Of a stretch of 64,000 nucleotides of DNA, positions 54,519 to 64,000 are shown one piece after another. Where the stretch lies: NCBI GenBank assembly GCA_016758965.1, contig JAEPRB010000028.1:222838-286837 (forward strand). Direction: 5' to 3'. This stretch comes from Circinella minor (Eukaryota; Mucoromycota; Mucoromycetes; Mucorales; Lichtheimiaceae). The notes beneath the pieces were generated by a model that searched no databases, had not been told where the DNA came from, and saw only the letters and a program-made list of their open reading frames with translations. Each line of letters begins with the position of its first letter. Position 1 is the stretch's first letter. Both the position numbers and the translations under genes were made by a program.

Positions 54519-57039
54519 ATGACTTTAGCCCCAGCTACATTTAATACAGCAGTTGCTCGTGTCAACATTTCGTATAAATTTAGAAATGGACCTGAGCATA
54601 TCATTGAACTCAAGGATATTGTCTTGAGGTCAGGGCAACCGTTCACAAACGACGCGGTACAAATCAATACAGAAGTTACACCCGCAACCGACAAATCAAG
54701 TCAAATTTTGAATATTCGTATTAAAGCGCTAAAAGCCTTGGAGCTCAGACACTTTGAGTCCAAGTATTTGGTGGAACTTGCTGGCCAGCGGATGCTTGCA
54801 AATGGTTTTCAAAGTTGGAGTCAAGCTCGTGAACTCGACGCAGAAGACAAAATTCCAGCTATTCGTTCCACTGTCGCGAAACTGACACAATACAATCTTC
54901 AAGGGTAAGTGATTTTTTTAGTTTCAATTTGTTTTATCTATTAACTTGTAATATATATTCAAACGTTATAGAGACTATGATTTTTTTGAACACTCTGGTG
55001 AAAAGGGACATATACATTCCAGCAGCTATACACATTTTCGCGATGTGAAGAATACTATTAGTTTCTTTGGTTCTCTTTCTGAACAGTTTGGGTACACTTA
55101 TTTTAAAGCCGATTTTAATAATAACACTATGAGTATCTACAAGGACGTCTTGGGTAAGCATTTGGACCAAGGTCAAACAATCGAACTTGTCAAAGTCTTG
55201 CTCGCTCAAGGTCAAGACGCAGAACGTGAGATTTGGAATACTTATGCATCATACTTTCCTGATCGTCGTTCGCTTAAAGGAGATATGCATCGAGCACGAC
55301 ATGTCAACGGTTGGACGTCCTGGTATAACTATTATGGTGATGTTAGCGAAGAAATCGTGCTTTCAAATCTTAAAGCTCTTCAAGACCACAAATACCCCAT
55401 TAACATATTTCAGATCGATGATGGTTTCCAGACAGCTATTGGCGATTGGCTTTCCATTAACGACAAGTTTCCTAGTGGATTAAAATACGTCGCTGAGAAG
55501 ATTACCAGTGCAGGGTTTACAGCCGGTCTGTGGCTCGCTCCTTATGCTGTGGGCTTTACAAGTAATTTGGCTGCCAAGCATCCAGACTGGCTAGTACAAG
55601 ATCCAGAAACGAAAAAGCCTGTTGTTGCTGGACCCAACTGGGGAGGTTTCTATGCGCTGGATATGTACAATATTGATGCTCGTGCTTATCTTAAAAAGGT
55701 ATTTGACACCGTACTTCGTGAATGGGGCTTTGGCATGGTGAAGCTTGATTTCTTGTTCGCTGCAGCAATGATCCCCCGTCTGGGTAATGAACTATTTACT
55801 TAAAGTATAGCAAATTATACATGTCTTTCATTCACAAACACTAAAAACATTCATTTAACCCATTCAATTTCATAGGTAAATCACGTGGAGAAATAATGTG
55901 GGACGCCATGGAATTTGTTCGTGATCTGACTGGATCGGATAAGTTGCTACTTGGCTGTGGTGTACCTTTAGCTTGTGCTTGGAGAAGTGCTGACTATTGT
56001 CGCATTGGTTCTGATGTGGCACCTTGGTGGGAAGGTATGTATGCGCTAATAAAGAAAAGGTATAACGCGCAAAAAGCAAATGGTTTCAAAAAAGAGATAA
56101 GGTATAATACTATCGCTAACGAATAAATTATACCCCTTTATAGATAAGAAATTGAAGTATTTACACGTACGTGAACGCGTGTCAACTGCAAATTCATTAA
56201 TTTCTACATTGAGCCGCTGGGTCATGTCGGATAGAATGTTTGGTAACGATCCAGATGTCATGATTTTGCGAGATAACAAGAATAAGCTTAACCCTGAAGA
56301 ACGTTATACCCTCTGTGTTCTTAATAATATTCTTGGTGCTCTTGTATTCAGCTCGGATAATGTAAGTGAGTACGGTCAGGACGAGCATCTTCTTTATTCT
56401 GCAACGTTCCCAAAAGTTATTGCTCTTGTCGATAGTGTAATCGAGTTTCGACCTAATGTCTTTGTGGTCAAGTTCAAAGCAAACAATCTCGGCGGGACTG
56501 CTAGAGAATATACCACATATGCTAACCTTTCCGGTGATGATCAAACAGTCTACTTACCAGCATCGTCATCATCGACTCAGCTACTCTTTGTTACGGACAA
56601 CGAAATGCATATGACGCCCCAATTTTCGCTTTCATCTTGGTTCTCTAAACAAGAACCTTTATTCTACCACCCATCATCCACAGTTACTATTAAAAGCCAC
56701 GAAACCAAAACATTCATGCATATTCCACCAGAAGATCCAGAGAAGGTTGTGTTCCTTGGTTCCACTAGCCATATTGTTCCTGGTGCAGAAGTGAAGAATA
56801 TTTCTACTGATGTAAAAACAGAAAGCATCAAGCTCGAGCTTCATCAAGATAATTCACGTATTCACAAGGTTTATCTGGGAGTCGGGCAATACTTATATTC
56901 AAATAAATCCACATCTCCACCCTCTTGCACTATCAATGGCGATCAAATCAAGTTGGAATATTTCCCAGTGAAAGGGTCAGGAGAAGGAAAGGAACCAAAC
57001 TTTGTTCGTACTGCTGTCTTTACTGATGAGAAAAAATAA
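54519..57039 (+). CDS. GH36-family alpha-galactosidase
   Basis: Four exons, 54519-54904, 54972-55783, 55876-56034 and 56144-57039, give 750 residues, normal for GH36. Landmarks in order: ANGFQSWSQ in the N-terminal beta-sandwich, NGWTSWYNYYGDV, FQIDDGFQTAIGDW, AGLWLAPYAV, the nucleophile Asp in GMVKLDFLFAA (about 387), and the acid/base Asp in CRIGSDVAPWW. The C-terminal beta domain is complete. It hydrolyses terminal alpha-1,6-galactose from melibiose, raffinose or galactomannan. There is no signal peptide, so it is probably intracellular, acting on imported oligosaccharides. A Zn2Cys6 regulator is transcribed divergently from the same intergenic region. Raffinose-synthase-like activity is an alternative, but the catalytic motifs favour hydrolysis. 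Confidence 0.93.
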
Positions 57040-58257
57040 TGGATTATTCTATTAATTAATTAAAGGGGTCTCGCAGCGATCAAATAGGAATAAAAAACAA
57101 AAACATATATTTGAACTATATCATAAATAAAAAAAGAACACTTAAAATATTTGCCAGAAAATGAAAATATTTATTTTAGCTTTGTGGTTTTTCATACTTT
57201 ATAAAGTTATGAGATAAATATATTCAATTCACTGGATACATAATTAGCGAAATTTCAAAGATAATTGAAGTATTTGACAAGTAATACTGTCTAACAGTTC
57301 GTATGCAACTTCGACTATCATAATACAATCAACACCTTATTTTCCACTACCAGTATCACAAGAGCTACCCACCATCATTTTTTACCATGGAGGGCGGTGG
57401 AGGACCGTGGAGTACCCCCCCTAGTACGTACAGTCCCAAATAATTTGGTGCCTTCCAGTGGCGCCAAAATTCTATGAGAAGCCAAAAAGCGATTGGATAC
57501 ATCATTGAGTTCGATCATTAGACAGTAATTTTTCATTCATTGACACTTGAAATTTATGTTTGTCTTTTGATTTATTCAGTAATACGTATAAGAAAGTTCA
57601 TTCATTTGCACTCAAGATATACGTTTTTTTTTTTCAATCCGTGAGAGACAGCATTGTTTATCAATTTGCACTTAAAATACATATCCGTTTGTTTTTTTTC
57701 GCCCGATTAGTTATTAAACATCACTCAATCATTGGGTACGTAAAATAGGCAGGCACTAAAAATAGGTGCCATTCTGCGATCGTGCCATTGATCCTTCCTT
57801 ACTGTTCTGCCGTGCCCTACAAGTTGTACCTTTTCATAAATAATATTTCTAACATATAATGACGTTAAAAAACAGTGCTTTTGTTTCGTTTTGAGTAATT
57901 TTTCTTTATGGTTGAGTAGTAGAATGATAATTAATTAACTTATTTAACTTATTAAAAGCACATGACTAACTAAAAATAAAAATATCGTACAATCTATATT
58001 AAAAACTTAGAAGCTCTTTCGCCAATTCATCATTTTTTTCTAAAAATAGTAAAAAAGTAGTGTTACCATTTTGTAATAGTTCTTAGTGAAACAAGAGTTG
58101 TCTTTATTTGATAATAATTATAATTGTTATTTATATATTTGAGTTTGTGACTATCATTTCCTTTTATAACTAATATGACTATGGCTGTTCACAAGCAAAT
58201 TTTTTTGAAAGTTGTACAACACATAAATCCTATTCCCAAAGAAGATTTATGTGCAAA
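57040..58257. other. Intergenic with degenerate direct repeats
   Basis: 1.2 kb. A GC-richer island at 57385-57425 (GGAGGGCGGTGGAGGACCG) is unlike its surroundings. At 57530-57720 three loosely similar units of about 62 bases share CATT(C/T)ATTTGCACT(C/T)AA-like starts and T-rich ends. No coding sequence is seen. The Tc1-like element begins at its right edge. Confidence 0.45.
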
Positions 58258-58259
58258 TA

Positions 58260-59944
58260 CAGTGCTTCCACTGCCATTTGGACACTTTTTTGAAATCATT
58301 GGTCGGAATTTAGAAATCAATTGGTCATTTGTTTGAACTTCAATTGGTCATTTTTTTAAGATTCAATTGGTCATTTTTTTTAGAATCATTTGGTCATTTT
58401 TGTAAACTTTTATTTGGTCATTACTGAGACATTTTTTTTTCTTTTTCTTTTATTATTATTTTACTTTTACAATGAGCCATAACATGAACACTTGCTTTTT
58501 CTATGAAGACGGTACTGGTGGCATTTTTGACGAGCAAGGTCAAGAAGCACCGAGTTACATTGAGGATAAGTCATTTCACTTGAAAAAATTGACAGATCTT
58601 CGAAAGTATATCAAAAACCAAGAAGTTCAGGTTGAAGCAAGATCTCCAGCTGACATTGAGATGAAAGAGGCTGAGCCTAAGAAGAAAAGAGATCTCTAAT
58701 ATAACATTTATACGTTCGAAGATCGCAAGCATTATTTTTATTTTTTAAAGGAAAAACTCATGAAACCAAAGCAAGCAGCCATAGCAGCCAATGTCAATTA
58801 CAACACTGCTCGCAAGTGGAAACAAACATATAAGGATGATCCTGAGAGAAATATCCCAATTAAAAAAACCAATAAAACCATTTATAGAATAGTCAGCCAG
58901 CTAAATGAAGCTCATAAGTTTCATTTAATCAATTTTTTTAACGAAGATTGTACGGCAACAATTCAGGACGCTATAGAGGACTTGACTGCGAAGTTTGCGG
59001 ACTTGGATATAAAAAAGTCAAGGGTAGCCGAGTTTATGAAGGAGGAGTGCAACCTTAGTATTAAGGTTGTAAGTCGACATCCTGTTGCCAGAAACAAAGA
59101 GGAAAGCCTTCAGAAACGAGCAGATTGGGTTGAAAAGTGGGTTCAAAATGGTATGGACTATCTCAAGAACTGTATATTTGTTGATGAGTCCGGATTTGAT
59201 ATCAACATGTGTCGTAGTCGAGGCTGGTCACCATGCGGTTCAAAGTCAATCACTGAGACTCCATCGACAAAAGCTACTTCGCATAGTGTTCTTGGTGCAA
59301 TTTCGGCAATCAGTGTTGTGAGTATGAAGCTAAGAGAGTTTGGAAATTTGAAGAGAAGGAAAGTAATGGGAGCTACAAAAAGAAAGGCACCTGAGGGTCA
59401 ATTGTCTATACCCAAGGGTACTACAGGTGAACATTATCTTCAGTTCATTAGTGATACCATAGATATCATGGATGAGTTTTTAGGAATGAAAGGTTACTTT
59501 ATCATTATGGATAATGCTCCAATTCATGTCCCTGAAATAATTGATCCAATAATCATGCAGCGAGGCTACACCCCAGTGTACCTCCTTCCACCCTACTCGC
59601 CGAAATTAAATCCAATCGAACAATTCTGGTCCATCATAAAAGCTAAAGTAAGATGAACCAAGCTTAGTGATATAGAAACTCTTACTACTAGAATAATTAA
59701 GGCTAGTGAAGCTGTACCAATTGTTCATCTTGAAAACATTATTCAGCATTCAGTAAATCAGTTTGAAAAGTATCAAAATAAAATGCCCTTATAAACTTTT
59801 AAAAAATGACCAAATAAAAGTTTACAAAAATGACCAAATGATTCTAAAAAAAATGACCAATTGAAGTTCAAACAAATGGCCAATTGACTTCTAAATTCTG
59901 ACCAATGATTTCAAAAAAGTGTCCAAATGGCAGTGGAAGCACTG
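58260..59944. mobile_element. Tc1/mariner-like DNA transposon with long inverted repeats and TA duplication
   Basis: Ends read CAGTGCTTCCACTGCC and its complement, flanked by TA at 58258-58259 and 59945-59946, the target duplication of IS630-Tc1-mariner elements. The inverted repeats are long (left 58260-58422, right 59805-59944) and consist largely of AATTGGTCATTTT-type subterminal repeats. The left arm has one extra 23-bp unit. The element is 1685 bp and encloses one transposase gene with two in-frame stops. All structural parts are present, so loss of activity would come mainly from the nonsense changes. Confidence 0.92.
58472..59794 (+). pseudogene. Tc1/mariner-like transposase (DDE), interrupted by two in-frame stops
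   Basis: A single continuous reading frame of 441 codons from ATG 58472 to TAA 59792-59794, broken by TAA at 58697-58699 and TGA at 59654-59656. After the first stop the frame continues YNIYTFEDRKHYFYFLKEKL into a helix-turn-helix (KQAAIAANVNYNTARKW). The DDE catalytic core has Asp in FVDESGFDI, Asp in IIMDNAPIH and Glu in KLNPIEQFW, with 35 residues between the last two (DD35E). Past the second stop it continues TKLSDIETLTTRIIKASEA. Both stops are single-base steps from CAA and CGA. No frameshift is present. It is probably inactive unless read-through or a mini-intron rescues it. Confidence 0.88.
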
Positions 59945-59987
59945 TACCGGAATCTTTTTTGGAAATACAGGATTTTTCCTAATGATT

Positions 59988-60060
59988 GGTGGGCCTTTTT
60001 TTCCCATGATGGCGGGGCCTTTTTTTCATTTTGGCATTGGGGGTCTTTTTTGAACACCCC
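59988..60060. repeat. Three degenerate GGGCC-T7 direct repeats
   Basis: GGGCCTTTTTTTCCCATGATGGC, then GGGGCCTTTTTTTCATTTTGG, then GGGGGTCTTTTTTGAAC, about 24 bases apart. They fill the gap between the Tc1-like element and the left MULE inverted repeat and may be part of a longer MULE terminus. Confidence 0.6.
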
Positions 60061-63000
60061 CCCAGCCGTTTCCCAAAAAACGTGGGCACGTGATCTAACA
60101 AAACAGAAATATATTTTTCCAATTTAAGCACCGACACAAGAATTGACATCAGGTCTATTTGGATTAACCATACCTAAACAAATAATGGATTTTTTTTTCT
60201 TTCAAAACATGTCAAATTCATATTTAAATAAATCTGGAAAATTAGGTTGATAAAAAGAGTTTTGTTAATATAAATTAATAAAAAAAAATCTATTCGTATG
60301 ATAAAATAAAAGAGAAAATATGTATGATGGTAATATATAAAGAAAAAAAGAAAGAAAGAAATAAAAGTAATTAAAAGAGATAAGAGAAAAAGACACAATC
60401 AGAGATATCGAGTATATGGATGGTCATCAGTCCAGGTTGTAGATGGAACTCTTAGACCACGGTAGGTCTCAACAACATCAAGATATTCATCAATTCTATT
60501 AGTGTCAATAGAATGATTCATAACTTGTGTTTGCTCTTCATTTAACGTGCTTCAATAAATGTGATATGCATCATCAAGTGCTTGGCGAGCTTGGCGAACC
60601 ATTGCTTCTGCTGCTGCTTGTGCTGACCACTGATCATTACCAGCTGCATCGATATGCTGTTGTTGTTGTCGTTGTTGTGTTGGGTGTGTTTGTGTGTTAT
60701 GTGATGTAGAACGGACAGGACGTGATGTAGGTGGTGCGATAGGTGATGATTGAGGGGGTGCAAGGACATGAGGGGGAAGGTGAACCATTGAAAATGGATA
60801 TTCGAAATTCTATGAAGCTGTTAGTATGATGTTTTCAAAAAATACTTCTTTTTTACTTCACATTAAATACATACCGGGCAAAGCTGTATATACAGAGTAA
60901 CGGACTGATGACTTATGAAATATGTATGGGCACCAAATACACGCCGCATAGAGGGGTTTCTTTCTCTATAACGAGAGATGAGGTGCTTACATAACATAAA
61001 TCGACTTTCAAAAAAAGATGGACAACCACACGTCCAATGCTCTAATGAGGGGGAGTATATTTCCGTAGCATTTGGATTTTCAGGTCGGTTATCTATATAA
61101 CCCAACCCAGGATCATTACGACCACTTTCGGTGTCCCATTCGCGAACGAATTCCAATTCCCAATCTAACGTTTGGGCGCGATTGATAATTTTCAATAAGA
61201 AATTGTGGAGTATGAGGCGGGACTGATTGTGGATGATAATCCATACAAGCAAATCCAAACGTGGGTGAGGGTTGTTTATGAGAAAATCTCGTTTGAGAAT
61301 TCTCCATTGTGACTCAATCATCATCGTAGTCTTCCCAATAGGTACCACAACCCGTGCACTACGCGCCCATTTCTTGAACCATGGTTCACGATACCATCTC
61401 TCATACAAATACGCCCAAGCATCTCGCAGACCGTGTGCTTCACAGAAACCATACATTTCTCTTACACATCGGTCATAGATTTCATTAAGAGTATAATATT
61501 CTATTAATATTTAAATACACAAATGGATACATATTAATCTCTACTTTACCAACATTATTCTAATATGGTATTATTTATAGTTACTATATGAAACATACCC
61601 CCTTCAATTGGAATATTCATGTGCATATTATAATGTTTTCGCATTAGAGTCAAAATAGCCTCTCTTTGCTGAACATTATCGCACCTTCTTCCATTTCTAT
61701 CTTGTAGATCTGGTTGAAATCCATGATCTATGAAGTCGAAGCGAGCTGTTGCATCATCAACGTTATAGTAAGGATCTTGCAACTTAGGCTTTGCTAACTG
61801 CAATTTCACGGCACGGAGCATATGCCAAAGACAAAGTCGTACAACTTGTGCACCCCAGACCCATGCAATAGCGGTAATTTGTCCTTCATCTTTATCGGTG
61901 AACATGAAACGAGGAGTTAATCCCCTTTCATGTAATTTGGTAAAGAAGAGGATAATAAGATCTCCGCGAGTTGCTTCCTGTTCATCTGTGAGAGGGGCGT
62001 AATTGGGAGATAATTCGTCGTCGTCGGCAATAGCTGGATCAGCAAGTGGATCAAATGAGGGGATGGTTGGAAGAACTGATGGTGAAGGAAGGGGAGCGTC
62101 ATTAGTGGCGGTAGTAGTAGTAGTAGTAATAGTATTGACTTCTTGATTATTGTTATTGTTATTATTATTGTTGTTGATATTGTTATTGTTGTTTATTTTT
62201 AAGAGAAAATAAGCTATGGGGATCCCAATGCCATTCACTTGAGCTACTATCCCAAAAAGCTCATGGCCGGTACGACTTATTTTATATGTTGAGTCAACAT
62301 GATATTCCTCAACCTCTGATAATCCAGTTATAGTATCAAATAATGGCATAGTAAAGCCCAAAACAGAATACTGTTGTCGTGCTCATTCAAATATCTGTTT
62401 ATTATTTATTTATTTATTTTTATTTTTAATAACTATCATCTATGTATTTTTTATGTCTTGCAATATATGTCGTTCCATTGCGTATTACGTCCTAAAAATG
62501 CATATACAACAAATGTGATTATTTTATTTTCGATATGACTTACCTTTCGAACGCCTTGTGGTTCTGCTCGTTCAATAAGCATTGTTGCAGATTCATATTG
62601 ATTTCGTGCAAGTTTGTATTGGCTCTCAAAAGAGCGATTCCACTAATAATACACTTGCGGCTGTGATAGCTTACCAATCGTATAAGGGAAACGATCCAAA
62701 ATATCCAGGTACAATGCGGATGCATCCATTGTAATACAATTAGCAAGAATATGGGCCTGGATTTCGTCGCTAACCTTATACATGGTCGACACTGGAAGAG
62801 CAGGATGACCAGTTGAATGCTCAATACTGACATGTACATACGCGTTGCGTTTGTCAATCACGCCCGTCACTTGACCACCGCACAAATAAGTCTCCATTCT
62901 GGAGTGGATTTGCTGGCGATCATTGTTAAAAACTTGCCGTTGAACATCATAATCTTGCAAGCAGCGACAGCAAAATGAGTGAGCAAACTTCAGCGAAGAA

Positions 63001-63565
63001 TTTGGTGTAAATTCTCGGTAGTATTTATAGCCATCCCGAGCCTCAATCGCATTACAAATATGAGCCAAGATATGTTCCTCATCCATTTGAATTAATTCTT
63101 CATCAAGATGTATATATACATCAAGGGAGTACTCAATGAAAGCTCGCTCTCCACGCATTGCTGTACCATTTCCAGCTTGGTCATCATAACGAGATGGAAT
63201 CAACAATAAAGCTTCTTCAAGGGTAACGAGCCAATCTTCAGGTACTGGTTTATCGACATCACTATCACGACCTCGACAAATAGCACAAGTTTTACGATCT
63301 CGCTGATTTCCCGCAAACAACTCAACATTCCGAAAAGTTTTGCATCTTCTGCAGTATCTGTTATTGGTTGCGATAGCAGTTGGAGTGTCCATTTTTTGAT
63401 TTAAGAAGAAAATATATAAAAAAAAGTATATTTAGAAAGATTCCAAAAAAAAAAAAAAAGGCTTTTTTTTATGAGTCTCTATTTTTCCTTTCGGCATCTA
63501 ATTTATCCGAACAAAACTATTTTTACTTCAGATCACGTGCCCGCGTTTTTTGGGAAATGCCTGGG
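60061..63565. mobile_element. MULE-like DNA transposon with 36-bp inverted repeats
   Basis: 60061-60096 (CCCAGCCGTTTCCCAAAAAA, then CGTGGGCACGTGATCT) matches the reverse complement of 63530-63565 at 33 of 36 positions. The pair brackets a single minus-strand transposase gene with a MULE catalytic domain and SWIM finger. No direct flanking duplication could be identified, so the true ends may lie further out; MULE repeats are often longer. Size between these ends is 3505 bp. Confidence 0.75.
60399..63392 (-). pseudogene. MULE transposase with zinc-ribbon and SWIM finger, two in-frame stops
   Basis: Four minus-strand exons, 62544-63392, 61599-62370, 60875-61500 and 60399-60809, give an 886-codon frame with TAG at 62643-62645 and TGA at 60552-60554. 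The N-terminus has a zinc-ribbon-like CRRC and CAIC pair. The MULE core shows EYHVDSTYKISRTG (first Asp), MFTDKDEGQITAIAWVWG (second Asp), VRLCLWHMLRAVK, and MIESQWRILKRDF (Glu). A SWIM finger follows: CGCPSFF with MLCKHL. A poly-Asn insertion lies in exon 2. Beyond the TAG the frame continues WNRSFESQYKLARNQYES, and beyond the TGA it continues STLNEEQTQVMNHSIDTN. Splicing out the TAG would shift the frame, so it is a real nonsense codon. Both stops are one step from CAG and CGA. Confidence 0.8.
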
Positions 63566-63691
63566 CAGTCGCTTTTTTAATTGACGGTGTAATTTTCATG
63601 ATTGGCAGAAGTGGAAATTTACAATGGCGCTTGTAATTTTAGGGCCCATGTGACATATCTGGGCCTGGTGGAATTAATTCTTTTATTTTTT

Positions 63692-63731
63692 AGAAGGGTT
63701 TGAGGGCGCTACGCGCCCTCAAAACCCTTCT
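63692..63731. repeat. 18/19-bp palindrome with 3-nt loop
   Basis: AGAAGGGTTTGAGGGCGC, loop TAC, then GCGCCCTCAAAACCCTTCT. The arms are complementary except for one extra base. It is GC-rich in an AT-rich setting and lies 127 bases outside the right MULE repeat. Confidence 0.85.
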
Positions 63732-63742
63732 TTTTGTCAATG

Positions 63743-63880
63743 GGGTTTGTTAGAATAATGTGTTTTAAGTTGAAAGTACCATGGCCAAAATATCAAGTGC
63801 CATCAAGACCTTTCTCTTTATATATAGGGTTCGCCAGAATAATGGGTTTTAACTATATCAAAAGGAGCATGGTCAGAATA
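63743..63880. repeat. Degenerate tandem duplication, 84-bp offset
   Basis: GGGTTTGTTAGAATAATGTG followed by TTTTAA and later CATGGCCAAAATA recurs 84 bases on as GGGTTCGCCAGAATAATGGG, TTTTAA and CATGGTCAGAATA. Confidence 0.65.
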
Positions 63881-64000
63881 CCTATAATTAATGATACCCT
63901 TGGTTAAAAAATACTGAAGGGGAGTAGCGAATATTGATATTCAACTCTTAATATATTATGATATACATAGCTAAACATGTAGTTATGCAAGAATAGATGA

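Larger units (their letters stand above)
63393..64000. other. Non-coding flank of the MULE element with hairpin and direct repeat
   Basis: It includes the transposase promoter side, the right inverted repeat (63530-63565), a strong palindrome at 63692-63731, and an 84-bp-spaced degenerate duplication (63743 and 63827). No gene is seen. Confidence 0.6.

Noticed and set aside
62643..62674. 32-nt mini-intron removing the MULE TAG codon
   Set aside because: GTAAGC to TTATTAG looks like splice signals, but removing 32 nt shifts the frame and hits TGA after five codons, whereas reading through TAG stays in the conserved frame.
63692..63731. Helitron 3' end at the palindrome
   Set aside because: The hairpin is not followed at the usual distance by CTRR, and no Rep/helicase coding sequence is present.

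Overview
The window looks like nuclear DNA of an early-diverging filamentous fungus, most likely a Mucoromycota/Mucorales-type genome. The evidence is strong AT richness, short GT-AG introns (about 45-190 nt) in most genes, T-rich promoters, Asn/Ser/Asp/Gln homopolymers, and fungal-type families: a Zn2Cys6 regulator, an mL61-like mitoribosomal protein, a Get2 homologue, two Ras GEFs and Gcn2. The assignment to Mucoromycota is inference, because no rRNA or other marker gene is present.

Layout. 0-5.5 kb: the 3' end of an amidohydrolase gene, a Ser/Asn-rich orphan, and a four-exon bleomycin hydrolase. 5.5-11.5 kb: gene-poor, AT-rich DNA with an 80-bp minisatellite. 11.5-24.6 kb: a group II PLP decarboxylase, an SH3/RasGEF protein, a 53-residue membrane miniprotein, a mitochondrial PPR protein and a 6-phosphogluconolactonase. 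26-28 kb: an mL61-like mitoribosomal protein tail-to-tail with a Get2 homologue. 28-31.3 kb: gene-free DNA with two nested non-autonomous inverted-repeat elements. 31.3-48.9 kb: a second RasGEF, a GPI-type Ser/Asp repeat protein, a Pus3-type pseudouridine synthase, a Ca2+-regulated mitochondrial carrier (SCaMC/Sal1 type) and a 17-exon Gcn2 kinase. 49-57 kb: an RNF121-type membrane RING protein, a Zn2Cys6 transcription factor, and a divergently transcribed GH36 alpha-galactosidase. 57-64 kb: a transposon block with a complete but nonsense-damaged Tc1/mariner-like element and a MULE-like element.

Most genes are housekeeping or signalling genes with no operon-like logic. Several lie tail-to-tail at 160-290 bp (PPR/6PGL, mL61/Get2, Pus3/SCaMC, Gcn2/RNF121). 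The Zn2Cys6/GH36 divergent pair is the one arrangement that suggests local regulation. Exon structures were derived by hand from splice signals, reading-frame continuity and family resemblance. Every junction keeps the frame, but none is confirmed by transcripts. I found no convincing new multi-gene system. The most interesting material is the decayed transposon block, the nested inverted-repeat elements and the minisatellite.
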